Part shown: positions 15,450-24,169 of the stretch, one piece after another
Layout: each line of letters begins with the position of its first letter
How positions within the stretch are numbered: position 1 is the stretch's first letter
Source of the DNA: Dehalococcoidia bacterium
GTDB lineage: Bacteria > Chloroflexota > Dehalococcoidia > GIF9 > AB-539-J10
Length of the DNA stretch: 37,645 nt
Reading direction: 5' to 3'
NCBI GenBank assembly: GCA_030615965.1
Contig: JAUWYE010000003.1
Location: 1 to 37,645 of the forward strand
The notes under the pieces: model-generated
The model's database searches: none
What the model was told of the DNA's origin: nothing
The model's input: the letters and a program-made list of their open reading frames with translations, nothing else
Program-made: the position numbers and the translations under genes

Positions 15450-17846
15450 ATGAGCCAGAGAATAGCGAAACTTAAGGAAGGGCTCCGTATAGATAAGTAC
15501 CCAATCTCCTGCGAGAAGGCTCGACTGATTACAGAGTCCTTTAAGCAGACCGAGGGCGAACCTCAAATCACAAGAAGAGCTAAAGCCCTTGCCAACGTCT
15601 TAGATAAGATAACAATCTTTATTGAAGATGGTGAGCCTATTGTTGGCAATGCGTCAAGTAAACCGATGGGGGTTGAAGTCGACTTCGATTATGGAATATG
15701 GTCCCGTGAAGAAATAGACTGGCTCAAGGAAGAGGGATACACAATCTCCGAAGAGGATGAATCAGAGATAATATCGATGAACGAGTATTGGAAGTCAAGG
15801 ACTCTTGTAGGTAGATCCGGGGAAATATTTGATGACGAAAGGCTGTGGCCATTCAGGCAATTAGGGGTGGCCCTTCCACCATGGAAAAGCAGAACAGAGG
15901 GAAGCGGAGGTGGATATGCCCAGGGTGGCATGGGCTTAGGTCCAGGTTTTCTTTTGTTTGGGGTAGACTTTGCCAAGGTGCTCAATAGCGGCTTCAACAA
16001 GATAATAGAAGACGCAGAGGAAGAGTTAAAGAATTTAAGGTATACCAGCACCGATGCGATAAAAAAGGCGGATTTTCTGAAGTCAGTAATCATATCACTT
16101 AAAGCTATTATTCGCTTTGCTAATAGGTTCACTGACCTGGCAGCAGAAATGGTGGCAAAGGAAAAAGACCTAACACGGAAGAAAGAGTTAAAACGGATAG
16201 CGGAAACGTGCCGATGGGTACCAGCTAATCCAGCAAGAACTTTCTATGAAGCTATACAGTCCTTCTGGTTTACATTCTTGATGATAAACCCATCGACTAC
16301 TGCGGCAGCAGGTAGGTTTGATCAGTATATGTACCCGTTCTACGAGAAGGATAAAGAAGAGGGAAGAATTACCGACGAGGAAGTCTTAGAATTGTTGCAA
16401 TGTCTACGGATTAAGGACATGCAGATAAACCGGACTTCAGGTAAAATTAACCGACAGAAGAACGCGGGGATGGCCAAATGGCACAATTGGACTATTGGTG
16501 GTGTAACACCTGATGGTGAAGACGCTACCAACGAGCTATCCTACCTCATTCTGGAAGCGGCCAAGAGATGCCAGACTACGCATCACACCATAACATTGAG
16601 GGTCTATGAGGGGACACCCGAAGCCCTAATGCTGAAAGCTCTGGAAGTGGTGAAGACCGGGATTGGTATGCCAGCATTCGTCGGGGACAAGTCCTACATC
16701 GAGTACCTGCTCAATCAGGGCGTACCCCTTAAGGTAGCACGAGATTACATAATGACAGGATGTATTGATGTAAATATAGTAGGACAGTCTCGTATTGCAT
16801 CCTACGATATGTTCATTGTTCCGCTAGTTTTTGACATTTTCATGCACAATGGCGTGGACCTGAACACCGGTAAACAAGTTGGCATCAAGACTGGAGACCT
16901 TGAAAGCTTTGAGTCGTTTGATGACCTAGTGAGAGCGTTTAAGGAGCAGCTTGCCTATTTCATGGGTCTGTCTGCAGAATGTAATAATATTCACCTGCGA
17001 GTAAATGCTGAATTATTCCCAGACCCAGTTCGGTCCTCATTGATGCTTGATGCTATTGAGGAAGGCAAGGACATTCTTGATCGCACTTTACCATTTGAGA
17101 ATGCTGCAGTACTTAACGCTGTTGGCATGATAAATGTAGCCGACTCGCTAGCGGCAATAAAGAAGCTTGTCTTCGATGAAAAGAAAGTCACCATGAAAGA
17201 GTTGAAGGCGGCTCTTGACGCAAACTGGCAAGGAGATGGATACGAAGAAATGCGAAAATTGTTTCTGGCGGCACCCAAATATGGAAATGATGACAATTAT
17301 GTGGACTCAATAGCCAAAGACCTCTACAAGTTCTGGGCGGATACGGCAGTGACATTTGATACCATCTTTGGGGGGAAACATAAACCGACAGGCATCTCAA
17401 TTTCAGCACAGTGGCCAGGTGGAGCCTTAACCGGTGCTACCCCTGATGGCAGGTATGCTGGTGAGTGTCTGGCTGATGGAACAATGTCACCTATGCGAGG
17501 CAGGGATACTCATGGGCCTACCGCAGTAATTAAAAGTGCGGCGAAGATAGACCAAGTGCACTATCAGGCTACACTGCTGAACGTGAAGTTCCATCCATCG
17601 GCGTTACAGACTACAGAAGACACGAGGAAACTATCAGATCTGATAAAGACCTACTTTAGCCTAGGTGGAAAGCATATTCAATTCAATGTTGTTGGTAGGG
17701 ACACGTTGCTAGATGCCCAAAGACACCCGGAGAACTACCGTGACCTAGTTGTAAGAGTGGCTGGTTATAGTGCCTACTTTGTACAGCTGGGCAAAGTAAT
17801 ACAAGATGAGATCATCAGGCGGATGGAGTACCAGCAGACGGCATAA
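15450..17846 (+). CDS. Glycyl radical enzyme, PFL/glycerol dehydratase-like family (paralogue 2)
   Basis: A 798-residue protein from the ATG at 15450. The frame opens nine codons earlier, but the paralogue aligns from this Met-Ser-Gln region. The glycyl radical site is RVAGYSAYF with Gly772, and the active Cys438 lies in TGCIDVN with Asp440 in place of the common Glu. It closely resembles paralogue 1 throughout. The paralogues differ around residues 75-170, at 325-335 (QYNFVGGGNIQ against QINRTSGKIN) and around the residues after the Cys, which may change substrate choice. A TRAP solute-binding gene follows 96 bases downstream on the same strand, so import and conversion may be coupled. Specific substrate unknown. 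Confidence 0.92.
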   Translation: MSQRIAKLKEGLRIDKYPISCEKARLITESFKQTEGEPQITRRAKALANVLDKITIFIEDGEPIVGNASSKPMGVEVDFDYGIWSREEIDWLKEEGYTISEEDESEIISMNEYWKSRTLVGRSGEIFDDERLWPFRQLGVALPPWKSRTEGSGGGYAQGGMGLGPGFLLFGVDFAKVLNSGFNKIIEDAEEELKNLRYTSTDAIKKADFLKSVIISLKAIIRFANRFTDLAAEMVAKEKDLTRKKELKRIAETCRWVPANPARTFYEAIQSFWFTFLMINPSTTAAAGRFDQYMYPFYEKDKEEGRITDEEVLELLQCLRIKDMQINRTSGKINRQKNAGMAKWHNWTIGGVTPDGEDATNELSYLILEAAKRCQTTHHTITLRVYEGTPEALMLKALEVVKTGIGMPAFVGDKSYIEYLLNQGVPLKVARDYIMTGCIDVNIVGQSRIASYDMFIVPLVFDIFMHNGVDLNTGKQVGIKTGDLESFESFDDLVRAFKEQLAYFMGLSAECNNIHLRVNAELFPDPVRSSLMLDAIEEGKDILDRTLPFENAAVLNAVGMINVADSLAAIKKLVFDEKKVTMKELKAALDANWQGDGYEEMRKLFLAAPKYGNDDNYVDSIAKDLYKFWADTAVTFDTIFGGKHKPTGISISAQWPGGALTGATPDGRYAGECLADGTMSPMRGRDTHGPTAVIKSAAKIDQVHYQATLLNVKFHPSALQTTEDTRKLSDLIKTYFSLGGKHIQFNVVGRDTLLDAQRHPENYRDLVVRVAGYSAYFVQLGKVIQDEIIRRMEYQQTA
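15996..16094. repeat. Gene-conversion-like patch, copy B2 (paralogue 2)
   Basis: Partner of 14459-14557, in inverted orientation, with one mismatch across 99 bases. It encodes the IIEDAEEELKNLRYTS segment and what follows. Confidence 0.7.
16608..16706. repeat. Gene-conversion-like patch, copy A2 (paralogue 2)
   Basis: Partner of 13847-13945, in inverted orientation, with three mismatches across 99 bases. It encodes EGTPEALMLKALEVVKTG and the next residues. Confidence 0.7.
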
Positions 17847-17871
17847 GTGAAGGAGCAAATTTTCCTGAGTC

Positions 17872-17903
17872 AGGAGGTGGTGCCTATGAGCTTAAGCATG
17901 TAA
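17872..17903 (+). promoter_or_regulatory. Strong ribosome binding site with a 5-codon mini-ORF before dctP 1
   Basis: AGGAGG at 17872-17877 is followed by ATG at 17886 and a stop after five codons (MSLSM). The real dctP start, with its own AAAGGAGA site, comes 40 bases later. The second dctP in the window has the same arrangement. It may be a short leader that affects dctP translation or mRNA stability. Confidence 0.35.
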
Positions 17904-17942
17904 GTGGCTTGGTAGAAATTAGCATAAAGGAGATAGTGCAAA

Positions 17943-19043
17943 ATGAAAAAGGCAATTTTGTTAATTTGCATCCTGATGGGACTAATGCTCATGATTAGCC
18001 CGCTCTTGGGTGCTTGCGCTGAACCAACACCCGCACCTACCCCGACACCACCACCTACGCCAACTCCGACACCACCACCGCCCCCACCCGAGCCGATAAA
18101 GTTGACCTTTGGCGGTCTGTATCCCCCGGCCCACCCCTTCTCGGTCGCCACTCAAGCCTGGATTGAAAAGATGGCGAAGGAGACCGACGGGCGGGTGGAA
18201 ATCGAGCCATTCTGGGCTGGCGCCCTCTACGGCCCCAGGGAGTCCGCTACCGAGCTAGGCAAGGGAGTAGCCGACACCGGCGACTTCTCCGGTGCCTACG
18301 CTGCTACGGGATTTGACTTCGAGAAGTCGTTTCGTATGGTATTCTGGGGTGTTGACGATAGAGCTCTCGCCCGGAAGGTATATTATGAGGTGTGTGCCAA
18401 GTACCCCGAGCTTGACGCCGAGTTCGCCGATGCCAACATCAAGGTTATGGCATATGCTTCCGTCCCACCCTACCACCTGATTACCGTGGACGACCCGGTC
18501 CGTAAGGTGGACGATTTCAGCGGCCTGATGTTAAAGACGACCGGCGATATTGGCAAGTTGGCTGCTGCCCTCGGCGCTGAGGGGATGACCATAGGCATGG
18601 GCGACACTTATATCGCCCTGCAGAAGAACACCATTGATGGCGGTTTCGTCACGGACGAGACGCTGAAATCGTTCCTGTTCGCCGAGGTGATAAAGTACTG
18701 CACGAGGCTGACCATCGCCTCCGCCCCCGCCGGGCACTGGGGCATGAGCATGGACGTCTGGAACAGCCTGCCACCGGACATCCAGCAGGTGTTTGAGGAC
18801 AACATCGAGTGGTTTGGCTTGAAGGTAGAGGAGTTGGCCTTTGCTATGAATCAGGAGGGCATCGCCCTGGCTGAGCAACATGGGGTGGAGTTCATCGAGC
18901 TTCCACCGGCGGAGCTGGACAAGGTCTACGCAGCGGCTGACACCGTCATACGAGAGGAGATGGCTGACCTTGACGCCAAGGGTTTTGCCGGCACTGCCGT
19001 CTATGAGGAGATACGCCGCCTTATCAAGGAGTACGGCGGTTAG
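17943..19043 (+). CDS. dctP: TRAP transporter solute-binding lipoprotein (DctP family), system 1
   Basis: A 366-residue protein. It has a lipoprotein signal peptide (MKKAILLICILMG onward) with lipobox Leu-Gly-Ala-Cys25, then a Pro/Thr-rich linker at about residues 27-50 that tethers the binding domain to the membrane. The rest is a DctP periplasmic-type fold, including the FxxxGLKVxxxx-like segment DDFSGLMLKTTG near 186-197 and the VWNSLPPDIQQVFEDN helix near 277-292. Family members bind carboxylates or sulfonates through a conserved Arg; the ligand here is unknown. It forms a dctP-dctQ-dctM set with the next two genes. Codon use is visibly more GC-rich than in the neighbouring GRE genes. Confidence 0.93.
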   Translation: MKKAILLICILMGLMLMISPLLGACAEPTPAPTPTPPPTPTPTPPPPPPEPIKLTFGGLYPPAHPFSVATQAWIEKMAKETDGRVEIEPFWAGALYGPRESATELGKGVADTGDFSGAYAATGFDFEKSFRMVFWGVDDRALARKVYYEVCAKYPELDAEFADANIKVMAYASVPPYHLITVDDPVRKVDDFSGLMLKTTGDIGKLAAALGAEGMTIGMGDTYIALQKNTIDGGFVTDETLKSFLFAEVIKYCTRLTIASAPAGHWGMSMDVWNSLPPDIQQVFEDNIEWFGLKVEELAFAMNQEGIALAEQHGVEFIELPPAELDKVYAAADTVIREEMADLDAKGFAGTAVYEEIRRLIKEYGG

Positions 19044-19103
19044 TGTCCAGCAGCAGTGGACTCTGTCCGCAAGCCTTTGACCGCAAGATTAGGTTGTCCT
19101 GAG

Positions 19104-19133
19104 TTGGGGGGTGCTGAGAGTAGCACCCCCCAA
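19104..19133 (+). terminator. Strong hairpin between dctP and dctQ
   Basis: TTGGGGGGTGCT and AGCACCCCCCAA form a perfect 12-bp stem with a 6-base loop. No T-run follows, and a GGGGAG ribosome binding site for dctQ begins right after the stem. This suits an mRNA 3'-end stabiliser or partial attenuator that leaves more binding protein than membrane subunits, rather than a full terminator. Confidence 0.6.
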
Positions 19134-19143
19134 AGGGGAGATT

Positions 19144-19635
19144 GTGGAGATTTTTGCCAGTATAGTCCAACGTGTGACCAGAGTGGGTGCGGTGGCGGCT
19201 GGGGTCTTCTTGTTGGGCGCCATGTTACTTATTGTGACCGGCGTCATCGTCCGCTTCTTCAACATAGCTATTGTCGGCAGCTACGAACTGATGGAGCTGA
19301 TGATGGCGGTCACTATCGCCTTTGCCCTGGTCTATACCGCCCTGCGGAAGGGGCACGTTGTGGTCAAGATTATCGTCTCTCGATTCCCGACAAGGCTCGG
19401 AGCCATCGTCGGTATAGCGGTCTCCTTCCTCAGCTTGGCCATATGGGGTCTGATGAGCTTTGCGGCAACACAGCTGGTCTATGAGAAGGGGCTGAGGGAG
19501 GTAAGCGAAACGCTGGAGTTGCCCTACCTCCCTTTCCGGATTGTGTTTATATTAGGCCTGTTCTTGTTCTCGCTGACCTACGTTTCGGACATCTTTGAGG
19601 AATTCAAAAAGGTGCTAGGCAAATGGACCCGGTAA
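19144..19635 (+). CDS. dctQ: TRAP transporter small membrane subunit (DctQ family), system 1
   Basis: About 163 residues from the GTG at 19144. The open frame extends to a GTG at 19111, but that lies inside the hairpin stem, whereas 19144 has GGGGAG just upstream. Four hydrophobic helices are visible, with the conserved DctQ segment GSYELMELMMAVTIAFAL near residues 44-61 and a ready helix end RxGHVVVKIIVSRFP. DctQ holds the large permease together with the solute-binding protein. It overlaps the dctM start by 13 bases, indicating translational coupling. Confidence 0.9.
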   Translation: MEIFASIVQRVTRVGAVAAGVFLLGAMLLIVTGVIVRFFNIAIVGSYELMELMMAVTIAFALVYTALRKGHVVVKIIVSRFPTRLGAIVGIAVSFLSLAIWGLMSFAATQLVYEKGLREVSETLELPYLPFRIVFILGLFLFSLTYVSDIFEEFKKVLGKWTR

Positions 19636-20921
19636 CTATCGGCCTTATTGGCTTCGTGATACTCTTCTCGCTTCTGGCTCTTGGTATACCCATCGGTGCC
19701 GGCATGGCTCTAGTAGGCTTTGTTGGAGTGTGGTTTATTACTTCCGAGGTGGCTGCCTTAACCAAGCTGGCTATCGTGCCCTTCCAGGTGGCGACAGACT
19801 ACTCCCTGGCGGTGCTGCCGCTCTTCCTGCTCATGGCTCATGTGGTCTTTGTCACTGGAATGGGCCGCGACCTGTTCAACCTGATGGCCAAATGGCTGGG
19901 GCACCAGCCCGGTGGGGTGGCCCAGGCCGCCGTCGCCGGCTGTGCCGGCTTTGCCGCCGTCAGCGCCTCAAGTATAGCCACGGCAGCTACCATGGGCCTG
20001 GTGGCTTTACCCGAGATGAAGCGGCTGAAGTACGACCCGGCTCTGGCTACCGGTGCCGTCGCCGCCGGGGGTAGCATGGGCGTTCTCATCCCCCCGAGCG
20101 GGGCACTCATTATCTACGGCATACTTACTGAGACATCCATCGGCAAGCTGTTCGCCGCCGGCCTTATCCCCGGCATACTGGAGGCGGTATTCTACATGGT
20201 TACCATATACATCCTGTGCACCTGGCGGCCCAGCCTTGGCCCCCGCGGTGAGAAGGCCACCTTCAGGGAGAAGATAGCGGCCTTTGGCAGTTGTGGTGAG
20301 GTAATCGCGCTTGCAGCCCTGGTGCTCACAGGCATAATCGTGGGCTGGTTTACGCCCACGGAGGCTGGTGCCGTCGGCGCCTTCGGGGCGATACTCTTCG
20401 CGCTGTTAAGGAAAAGGCTCAATTGGGAGAAGATGAAGACTGCCGTGCTGGAGACCCTGAAGACCACGGGGATGATCTACGGCATATTGATCGGCGCCTT
20501 CATCTTCAACTACTTCCTGGCTCCCACCACTATTCCCTACGTCATCGCTGAATCCGTAGGCGGCTTACCCTTGCCCCCAATGGCCATCTTGGGGATGGTG
20601 CTGATGGTATTCTTCTTCCTTGGCTGCTTTCTAGACGTCGCCGCGATGACTGTGCTCACCATACCCATCTTCTTCCCGCTGATTACCAGTCTGGGATTCA
20701 ACCCGGTGTGGTTCGGCATCCTGTTTGTGAGGATGGCAGAGATAGCCATGATTACCCCCCCGATAGGTATGAACGTTTATGTCATCGCCGGAGTCGCCCC
20801 CGATGTGCCCCTCCAGACGATATTCAAGGGTATTGTACCCTTTGTGTTGGCCGACTTCTTCCACGTGGCCCTGCTGCTGTTTGTCCCGGCAATTGTGCTG
20901 TTTCTGCCAGGCTTGATGTAA
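19623..20921 (+). CDS. dctM: TRAP transporter large permease (DctM family), system 1
   Basis: A 432-residue, very hydrophobic protein with about a dozen predicted membrane helices. Hallmark segments of DctM/SiaM are present: the ASSIATAATMGLVALPEM loop around residues 118-135, the GGSMGVLIPPSGALIIYG hairpin region after about 143, and TPTEAGAVGAFGA near 242-254, followed by the second IPP-type loop MITPPIGMNVYVIAG. This subunit carries substrate and Na+ across the membrane. It is closely similar to the second dctM at 34823, but its codons are far more GC-rich; one 60-base stretch reaches 43 of 60 G+C. Likely co-transcribed with the MmgE/PrpD gene that follows after 64 bases. Confidence 0.93.
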   Translation: MDPVTIGLIGFVILFSLLALGIPIGAGMALVGFVGVWFITSEVAALTKLAIVPFQVATDYSLAVLPLFLLMAHVVFVTGMGRDLFNLMAKWLGHQPGGVAQAAVAGCAGFAAVSASSIATAATMGLVALPEMKRLKYDPALATGAVAAGGSMGVLIPPSGALIIYGILTETSIGKLFAAGLIPGILEAVFYMVTIYILCTWRPSLGPRGEKATFREKIAAFGSCGEVIALAALVLTGIIVGWFTPTEAGAVGAFGAILFALLRKRLNWEKMKTAVLETLKTTGMIYGILIGAFIFNYFLAPTTIPYVIAESVGGLPLPPMAILGMVLMVFFFLGCFLDVAAMTVLTIPIFFPLITSLGFNPVWFGILFVRMAEIAMITPPIGMNVYVIAGVAPDVPLQTIFKGIVPFVLADFFHVALLLFVPAIVLFLPGLM

Positions 20922-20985
20922 CAGGTGTTACAGGAAGTCCGGCAGAAGCCAATGACGGCTCAAGAAAGGGGGTAAAGCGGTTCTA

Positions 20986-22359
20986 ATGAGGGAATCTCGG
21001 ATACTGGCGGAACACATTGCCCACATTCACTATGATGACATACCTAGCAGTGCTGTAGATGTCACAAAAAGTAGTCTTCTTGACGGACTAGGTGTGATAC
21101 TAGCTGCCGGCACTATGGGTGAAGGGTGCCAGCAGTTTGTCAACCTAGCTATAGAAGAGAGTGGGAAAGAAGAAAGCACAATCATTGGTTTTAATGCCAA
21201 GGTATCGGCAGCTATGGCTGCATTTGCTAATGGATCGATGTCGCATGCGCTGGATTTTGAGGACACTCATGACAGAGCGCTTGTCCATCCCAACGCAGCA
21301 ACAATACCGGCTGCCCTTGCAGTAGCTGAATCTATCGGGAATGTGAGCGGCAAGGAGCTCATTACGGCACTTGCCCTCGGAAGCGATATTGTTTCCAGGT
21401 TAGGTCTTGCACTAAAGGAGGACCCTATTAGATATGGTTGGTATATGCCCCCAATCTTGGGGGCTTTTGGCGCCGCAACGGCGGCTTGCAAGTTACTGAA
21501 CTTGAGTCCAAAGCAGATACTGGATGCCTTTTCTCTAACCCTTTGTCAGGTAACGTGTAGTGCAGAACTAACACGTAGTCCCCACTCAGTTGTCAGAGCC
21601 ATACGGGATGCTTTTTCAGCAAAGGCGGGTGTGTTATCAGCACTGTTGGCTGAAAAAGGCGTCACTGGCTTTGAGCAGCCAATAGAAGGTAAAGCCGGGC
21701 TTTTCCGGCTGTATTCAAGGGAAGACTATGACCTTACGGTGCTAGGGGATGGGCTTGGCAAAACCTTTGAGGGTGCTAATGTTAGCTTTAAGCCGTGGCC
21801 AAGTTGTCGCGGCACTCATTCCTTTATAGAAGCGACCTTTCAAATTGTGAACACTCACGATATAAAGCCCGGTGATATCGAAGACATTAGATTGATTGTA
21901 AGTCCTACCCCACTTAATAGAGTGCTCTGCGAGCCTTTGGAGACAAAACGGAGCCCAAGAACAGCCATAGATGCTAAATTTAGTATACCCTTTATTGTGG
22001 CTCTAGCCTCAGTCCGGAGAGGAGTTACTCTGAGGCATTTCACCCCACAAGCTCTAACAGACCCTGAGGTACTTGAAGTCGCCCAGAAGATTGCCTATGA
22101 GTTAGATAGCAAACTGGAGCCTATGGAGGGCTTCATACAGATAAAGGCTGGACACAAAGTGATGAGTTCAAAAATACCAGAGTTCGCTTATGGGCATCCT
22201 ACAAACCCGATAAGCCAGGAGTCACTTGTTGCCAAGTTCGTGGATTGTGCCGGGCATTCGGCAAAACAAATCCCAAGGGAAAACCTCAACAAACTAACAG
22301 AACTGATTTTGCACTTGGAAGATGTCAAGAACATCAGAGAGATTTTAGTGTATCTCTAG
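20986..22359 (+). CDS. MmgE/PrpD family protein
   Basis: A 457-residue protein of normal family length, with an AAAGGGGGT ribosome binding site. The family signature FANGSMSHALDFEDTH is at about residues 80-95, followed by a HPNAATIPAALAVAE helix. Members dehydrate 2-methylcitrate (PrpD), decarboxylate cis-aconitate, or act on related hydroxy di- and tricarboxylic acids; many environmental paralogues are of unknown role. Here it follows a TRAP transporter, so it may act on the imported acid or on a later intermediate. Gly-rich and His residues of the signature are intact. A PrpD-like methylcitrate role is less likely because no citrate synthase or methylisocitrate lyase is nearby. Confidence 0.88.
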   Translation: MRESRILAEHIAHIHYDDIPSSAVDVTKSSLLDGLGVILAAGTMGEGCQQFVNLAIEESGKEESTIIGFNAKVSAAMAAFANGSMSHALDFEDTHDRALVHPNAATIPAALAVAESIGNVSGKELITALALGSDIVSRLGLALKEDPIRYGWYMPPILGAFGAATAACKLLNLSPKQILDAFSLTLCQVTCSAELTRSPHSVVRAIRDAFSAKAGVLSALLAEKGVTGFEQPIEGKAGLFRLYSREDYDLTVLGDGLGKTFEGANVSFKPWPSCRGTHSFIEATFQIVNTHDIKPGDIEDIRLIVSPTPLNRVLCEPLETKRSPRTAIDAKFSIPFIVALASVRRGVTLRHFTPQALTDPEVLEVAQKIAYELDSKLEPMEGFIQIKAGHKVMSSKIPEFAYGHPTNPISQESLVAKFVDCAGHSAKQIPRENLNKLTELILHLEDVKNIREILVYL

Positions 22360-22502
22360 GTTTTATGTGCTGCTATCTATCTCTCTTTACCTCGGTTAGT
22401 CAAGAGCAAAAACGCTGATAACCACCTTGCGGACAAAGGCAATAGGTGTATTGTAATATCTTTCGGCTCGTCGAATACTAACCTTAACTACAGCCCAGCC
22501 TG

Positions 22503-22841
22503 CTAAGTGATTGCGTTTTCGTTCTTAAGAATTGCAATATCTTGCCATTCAAGATGCTGCGAATCGCCGATATGTTGCTTTACCATTTGTATGCCAGCTT
22601 CACAAAGAGCATGCGCGACTCTGAGCATCCCCTCCAGTGTGTAGTGTACGCCCGGTTGGTGCTGGCCCTCAGCCAATGTAACATCACGTATGGTAACTCT
22701 CTCCAATAAGTCGGGATACCCTGCCCTTACCTCTTCCACGTAGTTGTAATGGCTGACACGATATTTACCAGGCACTTCCCAACTCGTTCCCCTGACGCCT
22801 CCTTGACCCTCTGCTACACAGCCATAATACTCTGCCCCAAC
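22503..22841 (-). pseudogene. Truncated HMGL/isopropylmalate synthase-type TIM-barrel enzyme
   Basis: A frame of 112 codons with no ATG; a GTG at 22775 could start it, but protein-like sequence continues upstream to the preceding stop (GCVAEGQGGVRGTSWEVPGKY). The segment RVTIRDVTLAEGQHQPGV matches the start of the barrel in HMG-CoA lyase, citramalate and homocitrate synthases, whose motif is RDxTLREGxQ; the Arg of LREG is Ala here. The protein stops after only two barrel strands, where 250 more residues would be expected. It is a dead stump. A once complete aldol-type enzyme may have belonged to this pathway. Confidence 0.7.
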
Positions 22842-22856
22842 TTAAACCTTCCGTGG

Positions 22857-23990
22857 CTAGGCTTTCCGAATTAGGACTTCATCTCTTTCAATAACGTACT
22901 TAGTATTAAAACCTTGGTCTCGGGTAATCTCCTCCATGTATCTGACCACTTCACCAAACCGCTCATCTTTTGAACTCAAGACCTCTGGCTGAGATTGTTT
23001 ATTGATATAGGTAGGCAGAAAGGAAACACTCCTTATCTCTCCATTGGAGATAACACATTTAACAATAATTGTTTTCCTCGAATCAGGGGGTAAATAATAA
23101 GTGGGATACTCGGGGTCTGGCTGCCAGCTAGGATTAAGCACCTGTATTTCTTTATGCCTTGGACTTTCTAGCATTTCCTTGGTTGGAGACAGGTCTAAAG
23201 CAAAATTACAGAGGCTATAAAAGACCACTTTACCTGCATAAACCTCAATGCCCTTGAGTATGTGGGCGTGATGACCCAGTATCAGGTCACCTCCAGAATC
23301 AATCGCTACACGAGCGATCTCTTTTTGATATTCGGCTATCACGGCAGGGATGAAATGGATTCCCCAGTGCATGGACAGGATTACTAAGTCAGCTTGAGAC
23401 TTTGCTTTCCTGATATCATCCACCATCGCCTGCAGGTCATCCCTGTGGGGAAAGGTATGTATTCGGCATGGCGTGCCTGGCTGATCATGCTCAATCTGCT
23501 CATATAAGGTGAGACCCCTCATGGGAGCACAACCCGGACGATCGGTCTCAGCCCAATACCCCTGCGGTAAGATTGAATTGTAGGCTAAAAAGGCTATTCG
23601 GGTTCCCTTACATTCAACAATTGCTGGCTTTCGAGCCTCTTCAATATTCCTACCCACACCTATGACCATGAGCCCCTGTTCCTCAAGGGCGTGTATAGTA
23701 TCAAAAAAGGCTTCACGCCCCCAGTCCATGCAGTGATTGCTAGCGAAAGAGACGATACTGAAACCAGCTTCTTTAATTGCCTGGGCTGTTTTGGGATCAG
23801 CACGCATGGCAAGCCTAGCTTGTGGCAGAGGAGTCCCTTTGTGAGATAGATTGATTTCAAGCTGACAGAAGGCTATGTCAGCTTGTCTGGGAATGACTGC
23901 GACACACTGAAAAATTGAGCCCGGGTCTTCCCTATAGGGAGCCACATCGCCAACGGCATACAACACCAAATCATTAGCCTTATTTACCAT
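22857..23990 (-). CDS. CapA-like metallophosphatase-fold protein 1
   Basis: A 377-residue protein from the ATG at 23990, preceded by a GGAG ribosome binding site; an upstream in-frame start is less likely. CapA-family metal-binding motifs are in order: Gly14-Asp15, Glu45, Asn85-His86, His208-Trp-Gly, and Gly-His-His-Ala-His at 239-243. The best known members help make poly-gamma-glutamate capsule, but no capB/capC-type genes are present. The cytoplasmic-looking N-terminus lacks a signal or anchor. It is transcribed away from the MarR gene and has a paralogue at 31811, so a role in the catabolic pathway, perhaps hydrolysing a phosphate or amide bond, is possible but unproven. Confidence 0.8.
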   Translation of the reverse strand: MVNKANDLVLYAVGDVAPYREDPGSIFQCVAVIPRQADIAFCQLEINLSHKGTPLPQARLAMRADPKTAQAIKEAGFSIVSFASNHCMDWGREAFFDTIHALEEQGLMVIGVGRNIEEARKPAIVECKGTRIAFLAYNSILPQGYWAETDRPGCAPMRGLTLYEQIEHDQPGTPCRIHTFPHRDDLQAMVDDIRKAKSQADLVILSMHWGIHFIPAVIAEYQKEIARVAIDSGGDLILGHHAHILKGIEVYAGKVVFYSLCNFALDLSPTKEMLESPRHKEIQVLNPSWQPDPEYPTYYLPPDSRKTIIVKCVISNGEIRSVSFLPTYINKQSQPEVLSSKDERFGEVVRYMEEITRDQGFNTKYVIERDEVLIRKA

Positions 23991-24169
23991 GCACTTCTCC
24001 TTTCTCCCGTATATTTGACGTCCTCCTACCACGTCCTATGATAGACGCATCCCCAATAAGGCGGTTTCACCAGAAGTAAGGTTTCGACACTATTATAAGA
24101 TGTCTTCAGCATAATATAAATAGTGCATGTTTATCTGTCATTAAATTTATCTTTTTGTATATTATAACA

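Noticed and set aside
12710-17846. Benzylsuccinate or alkylsuccinate synthase-type fumarate-adding enzymes, suggested by the adjacent CoA-transferase pair
   Set aside because: The residue before the active Cys is Gly as in eliminases, not Leu as I recall for benzylsuccinate synthase, and no small accessory subunits are encoded nearby.
12710-17846. Choline trimethylamine-lyase or isethionate lyase assignment
   Set aside because: Cys-x-Asp replaces the Cys-x-Glu of these enzymes, and there are no microcompartment or sulfite-handling genes.
17870-18151. Glycine/valine-rich minus-strand frame
   Set aside because: It is the mirror of the Pro/Thr-rich lipoprotein linker of dctP 1.
19111-19143. 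Upstream GTG start for dctQ
   Set aside because: It lies within the 12-bp hairpin stem, and a better ribosome binding site serves the GTG at 19144.
22857-23990. Capsule biosynthesis (poly-gamma-glutamate) operon
   Set aside because: Only CapA-like proteins are present; no CapB/CapC/CapD-type genes are seen.
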